Origin: Azospirillum endophyticum | Lineage (GTDB): Bacteria; Pseudomonadota; Alphaproteobacteria; Azospirillales; Azospirillaceae | Assembly: GCF_016595245.1 (NCBI RefSeq) | Contig: NZ_JAENHM010000073.1 | Span: 380,365 to 444,364, forward strand | Direction of reading: 5' to 3' | Length of the DNA: 64,000 nt | Shown: positions 1 to 8,041 of the stretch, piece by piece | How the letters are laid out: every line of letters starts with the position of its first letter | Position numbering within the stretch: position 1 is the stretch's first letter | Made by a program: the position numbers and the translations under genes | The notes under the pieces: generated by a model | Told to the model about the DNA's origin: nothing | The model's input: only the letters and a program-made list of their open reading frames with translations | Database searches by the model: none

Positions 1-142
1 AGCCGCGGCCGATCACCGCACCGTCGCGGACCAGAACGCAGCCGACCGCCGGGTTGGGCCAGGTCCGCCCGAGCCCGCGCGCGGCGAGCGACAGGGCGGC
101 GCGCATGTGGCGCAGGTCTGTCCCGGTGTCGTGAGACGGCAA
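1..142 (-). CDS. ribD: RibD N-terminus (riboflavin deaminase/reductase), partial
   Basis: This is the beginning of a gene that runs off the left edge. Reading leftwards, the translation contains RHMRAALSLAARGLGRTWPN followed by PAVGCVLV. That matches the first helix and strand of the pyrimidine deaminase domain of RibD, whose family signature is HM..AL.LA.RG.G.T.PNP.VG. RibD deaminates and then reduces the GTP-derived pyrimidine intermediate of riboflavin synthesis. The start is uncertain: a TTG at 142 gives the usual short leader before the HM motif, while an ATG at 106 would cut into the domain. The zinc-binding and reductase parts lie outside the window. It is co-directional with bamE, which ends 25 bases upstream. 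Confidence 0.75.
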   Translation of the reverse strand, partial: MPSHDTGTDLRHMRAALSLAARGLGRTWPNPAVGCVLVRDGAVIGRG

Positions 143-167
143 GGAGGGGCGCTCTATCGGCGACGCG

Positions 168-662
168 TCAGCTGCCGGGGCCTTTGCCCTTGGTGTCCTT
201 GGCCGAGAAGCGGCCGACGTTGCCCATCATCTGTTCCAGGAAGCCCATCTCGCGGCCGGAGGTCGGCGTGGTCCGCTCCACCAGGTCGATGTCCTGGCCG
301 TTCGACTTGTCGAGCGTCTTGATCTCGCGCAGGATGCCGGCATCGTCGAAATGGGCGACGACGACGCGGCGCTCCGTCACCTCCGGCTCGAAGAAGGCGG
401 TCTTCTCGGTTTTCTGGCCGATGTAGTACCAGACGTTCGGATCGAAGGTGCCGACCGAGGTCGGCGTGCCCAGCACCGCGGCGACGTCGTCGCGCCGGCT
501 CTGGCCCGGCTGCAGCTCCGCCACCAGCTGCGGGTCCGTCAGGTTGCCGCGGGTGGCGAGGGTGGGCGAGCAGCCGGTCGCGGCCAGGCCGGCGAGCAGG
601 ACGCCGCCCAGCAGGGTGGTGCGAATGACGGCGCGGGGGGCGGAAAAGTTCGATCTGGTCAT
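168..662 (-). CDS. bamE: BamE/SmpA-type outer membrane assembly lipoprotein
   Basis: The protein is 164 aa. It has a lipoprotein signal peptide ending in a lipobox with Cys31 (LAATGC), followed by a SmpA/OmlA domain at about residues 40-135 (LQPGQSRRDDVAAVLGTP, then a VWYYIGQK strand). BamE is a periplasm-facing lipoprotein of the BAM complex that inserts beta-barrel proteins into the outer membrane. It is divergent from the cytochrome bc1 chaperone gene, which is the usual alphaproteobacterial arrangement. The C-terminal tail, rich in Lys and Gly, is not part of the domain. Start ATG 662 places the signal peptide correctly. Confidence 0.9.
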   Translation of the reverse strand: MTRSNFSAPRAVIRTTLLGGVLLAGLAATGCSPTLATRGNLTDPQLVAELQPGQSRRDDVAAVLGTPTSVGTFDPNVWYYIGQKTEKTAFFEPEVTERRVVVAHFDDAGILREIKTLDKSNGQDIDLVERTTPTSGREMGFLEQMMGNVGRFSAKDTKGKGPGS

Positions 663-794
663 GGTGCTCGGGCTATGATGGAGCCGGCGGGGCAGGGAGG
701 CCGTCCACGGCAGTGGATGGTCTCCAGCCGGGACAATCGCACCGGCCGCTTCGCCCTGTCAACGAGACTCCGAGTCGGGGAAGGGCTGCCGTTC

Positions 795-1376
795 GTGTCA
801 GGAAGCTTCATCGGCCGTCTGCTGGGCCCTTTGCTGGATCATGTCGGCGGCGGCGCGCGTGCCCGCAACGCCGCCGCGGTGGGCGGGCTGTTCACCGCCA
901 TCGTCGGCCAGGCCCGCGAACCGGGCTTTTACCGAGCGCTCGCCGTGCCCGACACGCTGGACGGCCGCTTCGAGATGGTGGCGCTGCACCTGCTGCTGGT
1001 GATGCGCCGGCTGAAGGGGCAGGGCGCCGAGGCCGCCGATTTGTCACGGCGCCTCTATGAGGCGATGGTCGACGATTTCGAGAAGTCGCTGCTGGAGATG
1101 GGGGCCGGCGACAGCGGCATCCCCCGGCGCGTCAAGACGATGGCCCGCGGCATGGCCGGGCGCATCCGCGCCTATGACGAGGCGCTGGCGGGGTCCTACG
1201 GCGGCGGGCTGGAGGTCGCGCTGGACAACAACCTCTACGGCACGGTCGACCCGGTGCCCGACGGGGCGCTGCCCGCGATGGCCGCCTATGTCCATGCCAG
1301 CGCCGCCGCGCTCGACGCCCAGCCGCTGGAGTCGCTGATGCGGGGCGAGGTCCGCTTCGCAACCCTGCCGGCCTGA
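795..1376 (+). CDS. Ubiquinol-cytochrome c chaperone (CBP3-like)
   Basis: About 193 aa, matching the family known as ubiquinol-cytochrome c chaperone (CBP3 in mitochondria), which helps assemble cytochrome b of complex III. Diagnostic pieces are YRALAVPDTLDGRFEMVALH, the helix LLLVMRRLKGQG, and DDFEKSLLEMGAGDSGIPRR near the middle. The reading frame stays open far upstream, but that stretch overlaps the bamE gene on the other strand. The GTG at 795 has a strong GGGGAAGGG ribosome-binding site about 9 bases upstream and gives the family's normal length; ATG 717 is an alternative. It is the first gene of the block leading to yceD and rpmF. Confidence 0.82.
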   Translation: MSGSFIGRLLGPLLDHVGGGARARNAAAVGGLFTAIVGQAREPGFYRALAVPDTLDGRFEMVALHLLLVMRRLKGQGAEAADLSRRLYEAMVDDFEKSLLEMGAGDSGIPRRVKTMARGMAGRIRAYDEALAGSYGGGLEVALDNNLYGTVDPVPDGALPAMAAYVHASAAALDAQPLESLMRGEVRFATLPA

Positions 1377-1413
1377 GCGGCACACTATATATGTAGAGTG
1401 CCGCCGCTGATTG

Positions 1414-1437
1414 CCCTCTCCCGGGGCGGGAGAGGGA
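1414..1437. repeat. CCCTCTCC-type palindromic repeat
   Basis: A perfect short hairpin in which CCCTCTCCCG pairs with CGGGAGAGGG around a GGG loop. It lies between the bc1 chaperone gene and yceD. Related sequences recur near 13.7, 29.9, 31.3 and 60.4 kb, so this is a dispersed repeat family. There is no T-tract behind it, so it is not a convincing terminator. Confidence 0.6.
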
Positions 1438-1548
1438 CTTCAATGGATTGCCGGAAGGCTTGCCTTTCCGGCCCGGCGGCGGCATGTGAATCGGGTTGCG
1501 GGCGCCCGCCGCGCCCGCCATTTTGTTTTCGACCAGAGAGTCTTCGCC

Positions 1549-2124
1549 ATGAGCCCTGCCAACGGCGCCCTGCCGGCCTCGGAATTCCAGCGCTTCGTCA
1601 GTGCCGACGCGGTGCGCCGCGCCGACGTGACCGAAACCATCGAAGCGACGGAGGCGGAGCGCCGCGCGCTCGCCGAGCGGCTGGAGCTGGAGGCGATCGG
1701 CAGCCTGACCGCCACGGTGAAGCTGCGCGCGGTGCGCGGCGGCCAGATGATCCGGGTGTCCGGGACGCTGGAGGCCGACGTGGTCCAGACCTGCGTCGTC
1801 ACGCTGGATCCGGTGCCCGCCCATGTCAGCGAGAGCTTCGAGGCCCTTTTCGCGCCGGAGTCGATGATCGAGGACGAGGGGCTGGAGATCGATATCGACC
1901 CCTCTCTGTCGGACGAGGACATTCCCGAGCCGATGGAAAACAACCGAATCGACATCGGCGAGCTGACCGCGCAGCACCTGTCGCTCGGCCTCGATCCCTA
2001 TCCGCATGCCGACGGAGTCGAATTCGTCGACCACGAGGAGGACCCGGCGGAGGACGAGGTGGTGGAAGAGCCCGAAAAACCCAATCCCTTCGCCGTCCTG
2101 CAGAAGTTGAAGCCGCAGGACTGA
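1549..2124 (+). CDS. yceD: YceD/DUF177 family protein
   Basis: 191 aa with the DUF177 (YceD) core at about residues 20-170. Landmarks are the strand VVQTCVVTLDPVPAHVSESF, the acidic segment after it, and the LSLGLDPYPHADGVEF helix and loop near the end. YceD lies directly upstream of rpmF across bacteria and has been linked to 23S rRNA accumulation; its biochemical role is unsettled. The ATG at 1549 is chosen because the first residues, PANGALPASEFQRF, begin the family fold, whereas the open frame upstream contains no conserved sequence. It ends 190 bases before rpmF. Confidence 0.88.
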   Translation: MSPANGALPASEFQRFVSADAVRRADVTETIEATEAERRALAERLELEAIGSLTATVKLRAVRGGQMIRVSGTLEADVVQTCVVTLDPVPAHVSESFEALFAPESMIEDEGLEIDIDPSLSDEDIPEPMENNRIDIGELTAQHLSLGLDPYPHADGVEFVDHEEDPAEDEVVEEPEKPNPFAVLQKLKPQD

Positions 2125-2314
2125 ACGGACTGTTGCTTTCCCCGCGGTCCCTTGTATAAGGGCCGGCGTTTCCACCCCCACCAATGAGCGGCGCGGGGTT
2201 GCGAAATGGGGGTTGTTCGGGCTTGCCCTTTGGGGGCATTTGCCTTATTGAATGCCGCTCGCGCTGGGCGGCCCTTGTTCGGGCCGCCCTTTCCAATGAA
2301 GAGAGTTCACGGTC

Positions 2315-2503
2315 ATGGCTGTTCCGAAGAAGAAGACCTCCAAGTCGCGGCGCAACATGCGTCGTTCGCACCACGCTCTGCCGACCTCGGCCTACAACGA
2401 GTGCCAGAACTGCGGCGAGCTGAAGCGTCCGCACCACGTCTGCGGGTCTTGCGGCCATTACGACCAGCGTGAAGTGGTTCAGAGCGGCACCGCGGCCGCT
2501 TGA
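2315..2503 (+). CDS. rpmF: 50S ribosomal protein L32
   Basis: 62 aa, the normal size for bacterial L32. The N-terminus MAVPKKKTSKSRRNMRRSHH is the classic rRNA-binding tail. Two CxxC pairs (CQNC at about 30-33 and CGSC at about 43-46) form the zinc ribbon, making this the zinc-binding C+ paralogue. It sits between yceD and plsX as in most proteobacteria, so ribosome synthesis and fatty-acid initiation are probably co-transcribed. It has a clean ATG with an AGAGTT-type purine-rich stretch upstream. Confidence 0.97.
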   Translation: MAVPKKKTSKSRRNMRRSHHALPTSAYNECQNCGELKRPHHVCGSCGHYDQREVVQSGTAAA

Positions 2504-2585
2504 TCCGGATCGCGTTGTCTGAGGTCCCGATGACCGGGGGCGCCAGCCGCCCCTGCCGGGGTCCTAGCCGGGGAGCCTGTTCGCG

Positions 2586-3638
2586 GTGAGCCAGCGCCTG
2601 ACCATCGCCCTGGATGCCATGGGTGGCGATCTCGGCCCCGACATGGTGATTGCCGGGGCGGACATCGCGCGCGAGCGTCATCCCGACGTGCGCTTTCTGC
2701 TGTACGGCGACCAGCAGCGGATCGAACCGCTGCTGAGCCAGCGGCCTGCGTTGAAGGCGGTGGCGGAAATCCGCCACACCGCCGACTTCGTGGCCGGTGA
2801 CGCCAAGCCGGCGGTGGCGCTGCGCGCCGGCCGCCAGTCCAGCATGAGGCTTGCCATCGACGCCGTCGCGGCGGGCGAGGCGGCCTGCGTCGTGTCGGCC
2901 GGCAACACCGGCGCCCTGATGGCGATGGCGAAGTTCGTGCTGAAGACGCTGCCGGGCATCGACCGGCCGGCGATGGCCTCCTTCTTCCCGACGCAGCGGG
3001 GCGAGAGCGTGATGCTGGACCTCGGCGCCAACGCCGAATGCCAGCCGGAAAACCTCGTCCAGTTCGCCGTGATGGGGGCCGTCTTCGCGCGTGCCATCCT
3101 GGGCCTGCCGGAGCCGTCGATCGGCGTGCTGAACATCGGCTCGGAAGACATGAAGGGCAACGAGGTGGTGCGTGCCGCGGCGACGAGCCTGCGCGACATG
3201 CCGCTGCCCGGCCGCTTCCATGGCTTCGTCGAGGGCACCGACATCGGGCTGGGCACGGTGGACGTCATCGTCACCGACGGCTTCACCGGAAACGTGGCGC
3301 TGAAGACGGCGGAGGGGACGGCCAAGCTGTTCTCCGAGTTCCTGCGCCGCACCTTCGCGACGTCCTTCCTGGCACGGATCGGCTATCTGCTGGCACGCGG
3401 CGCCTTCAAGCGCTTCCGCGAGCGGATCGACCCGCGCCGCTACAACGGCGCGATGTTCCTGGGACTGCGCGGCGTCTGCGTGAAGAGCCATGGCGGCACC
3501 GACGCGGTCGGCTTCGCCAATGCCGTGGCGGTCGCCATCAACCTGGCGACGCACGGCTTCAATGAACGCATCAAGGAAGAGATGGCGCGCATCGGCGACG
3601 CCAGCCCTCTTCCCGACACGAAAGCGGCGGCGGGCTGA
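2586..3638 (+). CDS. plsX: Phosphate acyltransferase PlsX
   Basis: 350 aa, GTG start. PlsX converts acyl-ACP to acyl-phosphate, the first step of the PlsX/PlsY route to phosphatidic acid, at the inner face of the membrane. The N-terminal signature ALDAMGGDLGPDMVIAGA (residues about 7-24), the SAGNTGALMAMAKF motif and the VDVIVTDGFTGNVALKTAEG stretch are all present. The upstream hairpin-rich stretch (2530-2575) lacks a T-tract, so read-through from rpmF is likely. fabH begins 3 bases after the stop, implying translational coupling. Confidence 0.97.
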   Translation: MSQRLTIALDAMGGDLGPDMVIAGADIARERHPDVRFLLYGDQQRIEPLLSQRPALKAVAEIRHTADFVAGDAKPAVALRAGRQSSMRLAIDAVAAGEAACVVSAGNTGALMAMAKFVLKTLPGIDRPAMASFFPTQRGESVMLDLGANAECQPENLVQFAVMGAVFARAILGLPEPSIGVLNIGSEDMKGNEVVRAAATSLRDMPLPGRFHGFVEGTDIGLGTVDVIVTDGFTGNVALKTAEGTAKLFSEFLRRTFATSFLARIGYLLARGAFKRFRERIDPRRYNGAMFLGLRGVCVKSHGGTDAVGFANAVAVAINLATHGFNERIKEEMARIGDASPLPDTKAAAG

Positions 3639-3641
3639 ACC

Positions 3642-4613
3642 ATGGTCATGCGTTCCCGAGTTCTGGGCTGCGGCATCTTCCTGCCGTCCAACGTCGTCAC
3701 CAACCAGGATCTGGAACAGCGGGTCGACACGACGGACGAATGGATCGTCCAGCGCACCGGCATCAAGTCCCGCCACATCGCCGCGGAGGGGGAGAAGACC
3801 TCCGACCTCGCCATCGCCGCGGCGGCCCGGGCGCTGGAGCATGCCGGGGTTCCGGCCGCCAGCATCGACTGCATCATCCTGGCGACCACCACGCCGGACA
3901 ACACCTTCCCGGCCACCGCCACCAAGGTGCAGGCGGCGCTCGGCACCATCGGCTTCGCCATGGACATCCAGGCGGTCTGCGCCGGCTTCGTCTATGCCAT
4001 GTCGGTGGCCGACAATTTCCTGCGCAACGGCCAGGCGCGCCGCGCCCTGGTGATCGGGGCGGAGACCTTCTCCCGCCTGCTGGACTGGAACGACCGCACC
4101 ACCTGCGTGCTGTTCGGCGACGGCGCCGGCGCCATCGTCCTGGAAGGCTATGAGGCCAAGGGCGATTCGAGCGACCAAGCCGTTCTGTCCACCCATCTCC
4201 ATTCCGACGGCAGCCAGTACGACCTGCTCTATGTCGACGGCGGCGCGTCGTCGACCGGCACCATCGGCCATGTCCGCATGCACGGGCAGGAGATCTTCCG
4301 CCACGCCGTGTCCAAGCTGTCGGCGGTGGTGGAGGAGGCCCTGGCCGCCAACGGGCTGGAAGCGACCGACATCGACTGGATGGTTCCGCATCAGGCGAAT
4401 CGCCGCATCATCGACGGGTTGGCCCGCAAGATGAAGCTGTCGCCGGAAAAGGTCGTGCTGACGGTCGACCGCCACGGCAACACCTCGGCCGCGTCGATCC
4501 CGCTGGCGCTGGGCGAGGCGGTGGCCGACGGCCGCATCAAGCGCGGCGACCTGATCCTGATGGAAGCCATCGGCGGCGGCCTGACCTGGGGGTCGGCGCT
4601 GATCCGCTGGTAA
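3642..4613 (+). CDS. fabH: Beta-ketoacyl-ACP synthase III (FabH)
   Basis: 323 aa. FabH condenses acetyl-CoA with malonyl-ACP to start type II fatty-acid synthesis. The Cys-His-Asn triad is intact: Cys113 in AVCAGF, His250 in VPHQAN and Asn280 in HGNTSAAS. Length is standard. A second ATG two codons in (3648) could also serve as the start, giving MRSRVLGCG. It follows plsX after 3 bases and precedes ihfA, the normal alphaproteobacterial order. Confidence 0.97.
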   Translation: MVMRSRVLGCGIFLPSNVVTNQDLEQRVDTTDEWIVQRTGIKSRHIAAEGEKTSDLAIAAAARALEHAGVPAASIDCIILATTTPDNTFPATATKVQAALGTIGFAMDIQAVCAGFVYAMSVADNFLRNGQARRALVIGAETFSRLLDWNDRTTCVLFGDGAGAIVLEGYEAKGDSSDQAVLSTHLHSDGSQYDLLYVDGGASSTGTIGHVRMHGQEIFRHAVSKLSAVVEEALAANGLEATDIDWMVPHQANRRIIDGLARKMKLSPEKVVLTVDRHGNTSAASIPLALGEAVADGRIKRGDLILMEAIGGGLTWGSALIRW

Positions 4614-4771
4614 GGCGCGGCGGCTCCTCTCCCACCGTCTCCGGTTCCATGCTGCGCTGCACTCCCGGCCGGGCTTCGGCCGGGCCGTATGCGGCTGCCA
4701 AGCTTTTGAATTGACGGACCTTCTTTCCCCGGATTACCGTCTTCGCAATGGTTGCGGGGGGAGGCCGAACA

Positions 4772-5104
4772 ATGTCGCAAAGTACCGTCACGCGCGCCCA
4801 GCTGAGCGAAGCCGTCTACCAGGAGGTCGGGCTTTCGCGCAACGAATCGGCCGATCTGGTCGAAACCGTCCTGGACGAGATCTCCGACGCGCTGGCCCGG
4901 GGGGAGATGGTGAAGATCTCCTCCTTCGGCAGCTTCCAGGTTCGTCAGAAGGGCGAGCGGGTCGGCCGCAACCCCAAGACCGGGGAAGAGGTGCCGATCC
5001 TGCCGCGCCGCGTCCTGGTCTTCCGCGCCAGCCATGTGCTGAAGCACCGGATCAACGAGGTCCAGGAGGGTGGGGCGCCGACGCCCGCGCGGGCGCTGTC
5101 CTGA
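4772..5104 (+). CDS. ihfA: Integration host factor subunit alpha
   Basis: 110 aa HU/IHF-family DNA-bending protein. The body shows the dimerisation helices, the beta-arm motif ISSFGSFQVRQKGERVGRNP and the flanking KTGEEVPILPRRVLVFRAS that reads the minor groove. Start ATG 4772 has a GGAGG site 7 bases upstream; the ATG at 4748 lies ahead of that site and would add eight non-conserved residues. The heterodimer with IhfB bends DNA by about 160 degrees and supports sigma-54 transcription, which matters for nif and ntr genes. Placement between fabH and the MerR gene is conserved. Confidence 0.95.
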   Translation: MSQSTVTRAQLSEAVYQEVGLSRNESADLVETVLDEISDALARGEMVKISSFGSFQVRQKGERVGRNPKTGEEVPILPRRVLVFRASHVLKHRINEVQEGGAPTPARALS

Positions 5105-5226
5105 CGCCGGCCGCTGACCGATGACCCGGACGCTTCGTCCATCGCCGTGCCGTGCCGCCTCGCGGATCGCCGCCACCGCCGGCGCTTGCCGGGCGGTGTC
5201 CTGCCGGCCGGCGATCTGATCCCATC

Positions 5227-5703
5227 ATGAAATCCGCCACGGCCTATCGCACCATCAGCGAGGTGTCGACCGACCTCGGCGTGCCCCAGCATGTGCTGCG
5301 GTTCTGGGAGACGAAGTTTCCCCAGATCCGCCCGCTGAAGCGCGGCGGCGGCCGGCGCTATTACCGGCCGGAGGATGTCGAGCTTCTGCGGCGCATCCAG
5401 GCGCTGCTGTACGAGGACCGCTACACCATCAAGGGCGTGCAGCGCCTGCTGAAGGAAGGGCGCATGTCCGACCCGACGCCGCCGCTGCCGGAGGATGCCG
5501 ACGAGGGCGGGGCCGGCGATGGCCCCGCATCGGCGGACGAGGCATTCGGACGCTACGGCGACGAGGGCGCGGAAGAGGGGGATGGCGACCATCCGCCGCT
5601 GTCGGCGGCACTGCGCCACGAGATCACCATGGTTCTGGACGAGCTGAAATCGCTGCACTCGGTGCTGTCCCGCCTCTCCGAAAGCGGGGGCAAAAAAAGC
5701 TGA
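5227..5703 (+). CDS. MerR-family transcriptional regulator
   Basis: 158 aa. Residues about 5-75 form a MerR winged helix: YRTISEVSTDLGVPQHVLRF, then WETKFPQIRPLKRGGGRRYY. The remainder is an acidic linker (about 80-125) and a short C-terminal helix, with no obvious effector-binding Cys. This is the MerR gene that regularly follows ihfA in Alphaproteobacteria; its targets are not known to me. ATG 5227 is the only start that places the DNA-binding domain at the N-terminus. It is followed 95 bases later by tRNA-Pro. Confidence 0.9.
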   Translation: MKSATAYRTISEVSTDLGVPQHVLRFWETKFPQIRPLKRGGGRRYYRPEDVELLRRIQALLYEDRYTIKGVQRLLKEGRMSDPTPPLPEDADEGGAGDGPASADEAFGRYGDEGAEEGDGDHPPLSAALRHEITMVLDELKSLHSVLSRLSESGGKKS

Positions 5704-5797
5704 AAAATCATCACGGGAGATGTTGCATCGGCGAAAGCCCGCGGCTATAGTCCCGTTCCCTTCAGGAGCCAAGCCGCAAGCACTGCGGTGAAGTTGA

Positions 5798-5874
5798 CGG
5801 AGCGTAGCGCAGCCTGGTAGCGCATCAGACTGGGGGTCTGGGGGTCGCAGGTTCAAATCCTGTCGCTCCGACCA
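5798..5874 (+). tRNA. tRNA-Pro (anticodon GGG)
   Basis: A 77-nt cloverleaf with encoded CCA. The acceptor arm CGGAGCG (5798-5804) pairs with CGCTCCG (5864-5870). The D-arm is GCGCAGCCTGGTAGCGC, the anticodon loop CTGGGGG has GGG at positions 34-36, and the T-arm GTTCAAATC is standard. It closely resembles other bacterial proline tRNAs. A strong terminator follows at about 5890. No second copy of its 3' end was found downstream, so there is no evidence for tRNA-based integration of the neighbouring island. Confidence 0.96.
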
Positions 5875-5889
5875 GTTCCGGAGGGAACG

Positions 5890-5927
5890 AAAAAGCCTTG
5901 GAACCCAACGGTTCCAGGGCTTTTTCT
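5890..5927. terminator. Terminator after tRNA-Pro
   Basis: A symmetric hairpin: AAAAAGCCTTGGAACC, a CAAC loop, then GGTTCCAGGGCTTTTTC. It has an A-tract on one side and a T-tract on the other, so it can stop transcription in both directions. It immediately follows tRNA-Pro. Confidence 0.85.
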
Positions 5928-6108
5928 TTGGGCGCGCGGTGAGGCGTCGCCATCGACGCCATTCCATCTGTTTGTCGCTCTTGTTTGCGACTTCGCCGTG
6001 ATATGGCGCAGCTTGCGCGGTGGTTCGGCCGCGCTCTCGCCGGACGGTCGGAGACGTTGAACCCGACGCTGTAGAGCCCAGTTGAAGAAGGGCTCCGAAG
6101 CGGGTCCC

Positions 6109-6603
6109 ATGCAGGTGCAGGAAGGTCTCTCCGTGTCGCTCTACGACTCCGACTTCTATGGCTGGACACAGGATCAGGCGGCAGCCTTGCGCCGGCTGGC
6201 GAATGAGCGTCCGAACGTCGGTGCCGGCATCGACTGGGAGCATGTCGCGGAGGAAATCGAGAATCTGAGCAGCGACACCCTGGAGAAGATCGAGGATCTT
6301 GTCGCCCAGATCGTCGCGCATCTGCTGCGGCTGGAATATTGCCCCGATGCCGCTTCCCGGAACCATTGGCGCGGTGAAGTGACGGCGTGGCGCAACACGG
6401 TGCGGCGATGGGCGAAGCGTTCGCCCGCCGCCCTGAAACGGCTGGATATCGCCGAATTGACGGAGGATGCGGTGGCCGAGCTGCGCGCCCGGTATGACGA
6501 CCAGCCTTGGGTCAAGGAGTTGCCTGCCGGCAGTGCCTATACGATTACTGAACTGCTGGATCGCGACTGGTGGCCGGTGAACCGGACGGGTCTGGAGGAT
6601 TGA
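6109..6603 (+). CDS. DUF29 family protein
   Basis: About 164 aa from ATG 6109, or 173 aa from 6082. The DUF29 pattern is clear: LYDSDFYGWTQDQAAALRRL, then DWEHVAEEIENL, QIVAHLLRLEYC and the C-terminal WVKELPAGSAYTITELLDRD. DUF29 proteins are small, helical, often multicopy, and common in cyanobacteria and Alphaproteobacteria; function is unknown. It is the first gene after the tRNA-Pro terminator and stands alone on its strand. Confidence 0.85.
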   Translation: MQVQEGLSVSLYDSDFYGWTQDQAAALRRLANERPNVGAGIDWEHVAEEIENLSSDTLEKIEDLVAQIVAHLLRLEYCPDAASRNHWRGEVTAWRNTVRRWAKRSPAALKRLDIAELTEDAVAELRARYDDQPWVKELPAGSAYTITELLDRDWWPVNRTGLED

Positions 6604-7305
6604 TCGGGGCAGGGAAGCTCCGCGTGCCCGTATCTTCTGGAATGCCGTAAAGCGGATGCTACCTGCCGCCATCCGCTGCCGACATCGGGTGCGATGGCCA
6701 CGCCCGGATCGCCCGCCGGATCGGTGCCGTCCAGCATGCGACATGGTTCTGAGAATGTAGGCTTGGGCTGTGCGCGGGGCAGGCTGACCATCGCCACGCC
6801 GAAGCGCCGCGTCGCCAACCGGATTCGGGCGGCTTGCGAGCTGGAGCTACTGCGGCTGTTCCATGTCGAGGCGGTGGACATCACTGTCGCCGTTCCGCGG
6901 ATTGCCGCCGCTTCGTTCTTCCCGCTGATCAAGGGAGGGCCTGAACCATGCCCGTGGCCCGGCACCCTGTCACGCCGCCGGCCCGAGCTGCAACTCCGCC
7001 TGGATCTAGGCGATCGGCCCCGCACCGCGCGCCACCGGCCGGTGCAGCCCCAGCGAGAGGTCAGACGCCCTCTATCGTGCCGTCTAGGCCCTCCGCGCCA
7101 CCGGCCGTCAGGTCTATCGCTGCGGCGCGCTGCACCGGGTGGATGAGCGCCTATTCACCATGGCAGACCTTATCCGGCTGCGCCACGCCGATCCGCGTTG
7201 CCGACGGATCGAGGGGTTGCTGGGGCGGGCGGACGTGACGATCCTGCTGCCGGGCCTGCGCCGGGAACGGCAGCGATCCGATGCGGAGTGACGCCGCCGG
7301 CCCGG
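6604..7305. other. About 700 bases without an intact gene
   Basis: No intact gene can be supported. Two plus-strand stretches look like formerly coding sequence: about 6781-6950 (RLTIATPKRRVANRIRAACE onward) and 7060-7291, which is broken by a TAG. The rest has no recognisable feature. Their frames do not connect, suggesting decay. Confidence 0.5.
7060..7291 (+). pseudogene. Coding remnant with in-frame TAG
   Basis: In one plus frame the translation runs SDALYRAV-stop-ALRATGRQVYRCGALH and continues VDERLFTMADLIRLRHADPR to a TGA at 7289-7291. The amber codon (TAG, about 7087-7089) replaces what could be GAG, since the two sides read as one continuous helix. Family not recognised; the style resembles small phage-related proteins, but this is a guess. 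An ATG at 7160 could start a 43-codon remainder. Neighbouring remnant at 6781-6950 is in another frame. Confidence 0.35.
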
Positions 7306-7593
7306 TCAGGCGGCGCGGGGGGCGATGCTGCGCTGGATCTCCTCGCCATGGTCGGCGGCGGTGACGGACAGGTCGTGCGCCATCTGAAGGTTCAGCCAGA
7401 ATTCCGGCGTGGTGCCGAAATAGCGCGCCAGCCGCAAGGCGGTGTCGGCAGTGATCCCGCGCCGTTCGTTGACGATTTCCCCGATGCGGGTCGCCGGCAC
7501 GCGCAGAGCCAGGGCCAGCGCATGGGCCGAGAGATCAAGCGGGGCGAGGAACTCTTCGCGCAGAACCTCACCGGGGTGGGTCTTGATCCGCAT
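7306..7593 (-). CDS. higA: HigA-type antitoxin
   Basis: 95 aa antitoxin of the HigBA type II toxin-antitoxin system. It begins with the family hallmark HPGEVLREEFLAPLDLSAHA and contains an XRE-type helix-turn-helix at about residues 18-65 (LALALRVPATRIGEIVNERR, then ITADTALRLARYFGTTPEFW). It neutralises HigB and represses the operon. The gene lies 24 bases downstream of higB, the characteristic toxin-first order. Confidence 0.92.
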   Translation of the reverse strand: MRIKTHPGEVLREEFLAPLDLSAHALALALRVPATRIGEIVNERRGITADTALRLARYFGTTPEFWLNLQMAHDLSVTAADHGEEIQRSIAPRAA

Positions 7594-7617
7594 TGCGCCC
7601 TCCTTAGCGTCGGCCGG

Positions 7618-7896
7618 TCAGTGGTAATCGACGATTTCGACCTCGTGCGCGCCGCCATCGCGCCAGACGAAGACGATGCGCCATTGGTCGTTGATCCGAA
7701 TGCTGTACTGTCCGGCGCGATGGCCCTTCAGCGCCTCCAGCCGGTTCCCCGGCAGTGAGCGCAGATCGTCCAGGCCGGTCGCGGCGTCGATCATGTCGAG
7801 CTTTCGCACGGCCACCTTGGCGATGGCGGCGAACCGCTTGCCGGTGCCGGTCCGGTGCAGATCCTTAGTGGCCTTGTCGCCGAAGCTCTTGATCAT
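7618..7896 (-). CDS. higB: HigB-type mRNA interferase toxin
   Basis: 92 aa, RelE superfamily toxin that cleaves mRNA on the ribosome. Visible features are the N-terminal IKSFGDKATKDLHRTGTGKR, the LRSLPGNRLEALKGHRAGQY segment and the C-terminal core WRIVFVWRDGGAHEVEIVDY with conserved basic and aromatic residues. Length is typical. It is the first gene of the pair, with palindromic operator sequences 13 bases or more upstream. Confidence 0.92.
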   Translation of the reverse strand: MIKSFGDKATKDLHRTGTGKRFAAIAKVAVRKLDMIDAATGLDDLRSLPGNRLEALKGHRAGQYSIRINDQWRIVFVWRDGGAHEVEIVDYH

Positions 7897-7909
7897 AGGT
7901 GGATAATAT

Positions 7910-7943
7910 AACGTCGGACGTTAAACGTCTAGCATGCAACGTT
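7910..7943 (-). promoter_or_regulatory. Probable HigA operator upstream of higBA
   Basis: AACGTCGGACGTT (7910-7922) is a near-perfect palindrome with arms AACGTC and GACGTT. Two further half-sites of the same type follow, AACGTC at 7924-7929 and AACGTT at 7938-7943. On the minus strand the -10-like TATATTATCC overlaps its edge (7901-7910). Position directly before higB fits autorepression by HigA. This is inferred from the sequence, not from any known site. Confidence 0.6.
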
Positions 7944-8041
7944 GTTCCGTGGGGGCCGGCTGCAATTGCTTGTGGTTCCTATAAACGTTCTCCACCTCGG
8001 TGTTGGTGGGCGGAGTTGGCTATCGGCAATAGGGCGACTCC

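Noticed and set aside
351..794. N-terminal extension of the bc1 chaperone frame
   Set aside because: It overlaps bamE on the other strand, is Arg/Gly-rich, and a strong ribosome site at about 779-787 supports the GTG at 795.
2313..4475. 720-codon open frame on the minus strand across rpmF, plsX and fabH
   Set aside because: It is the antisense shadow of three well-supported genes in GC-rich DNA and has no recognisable domain.
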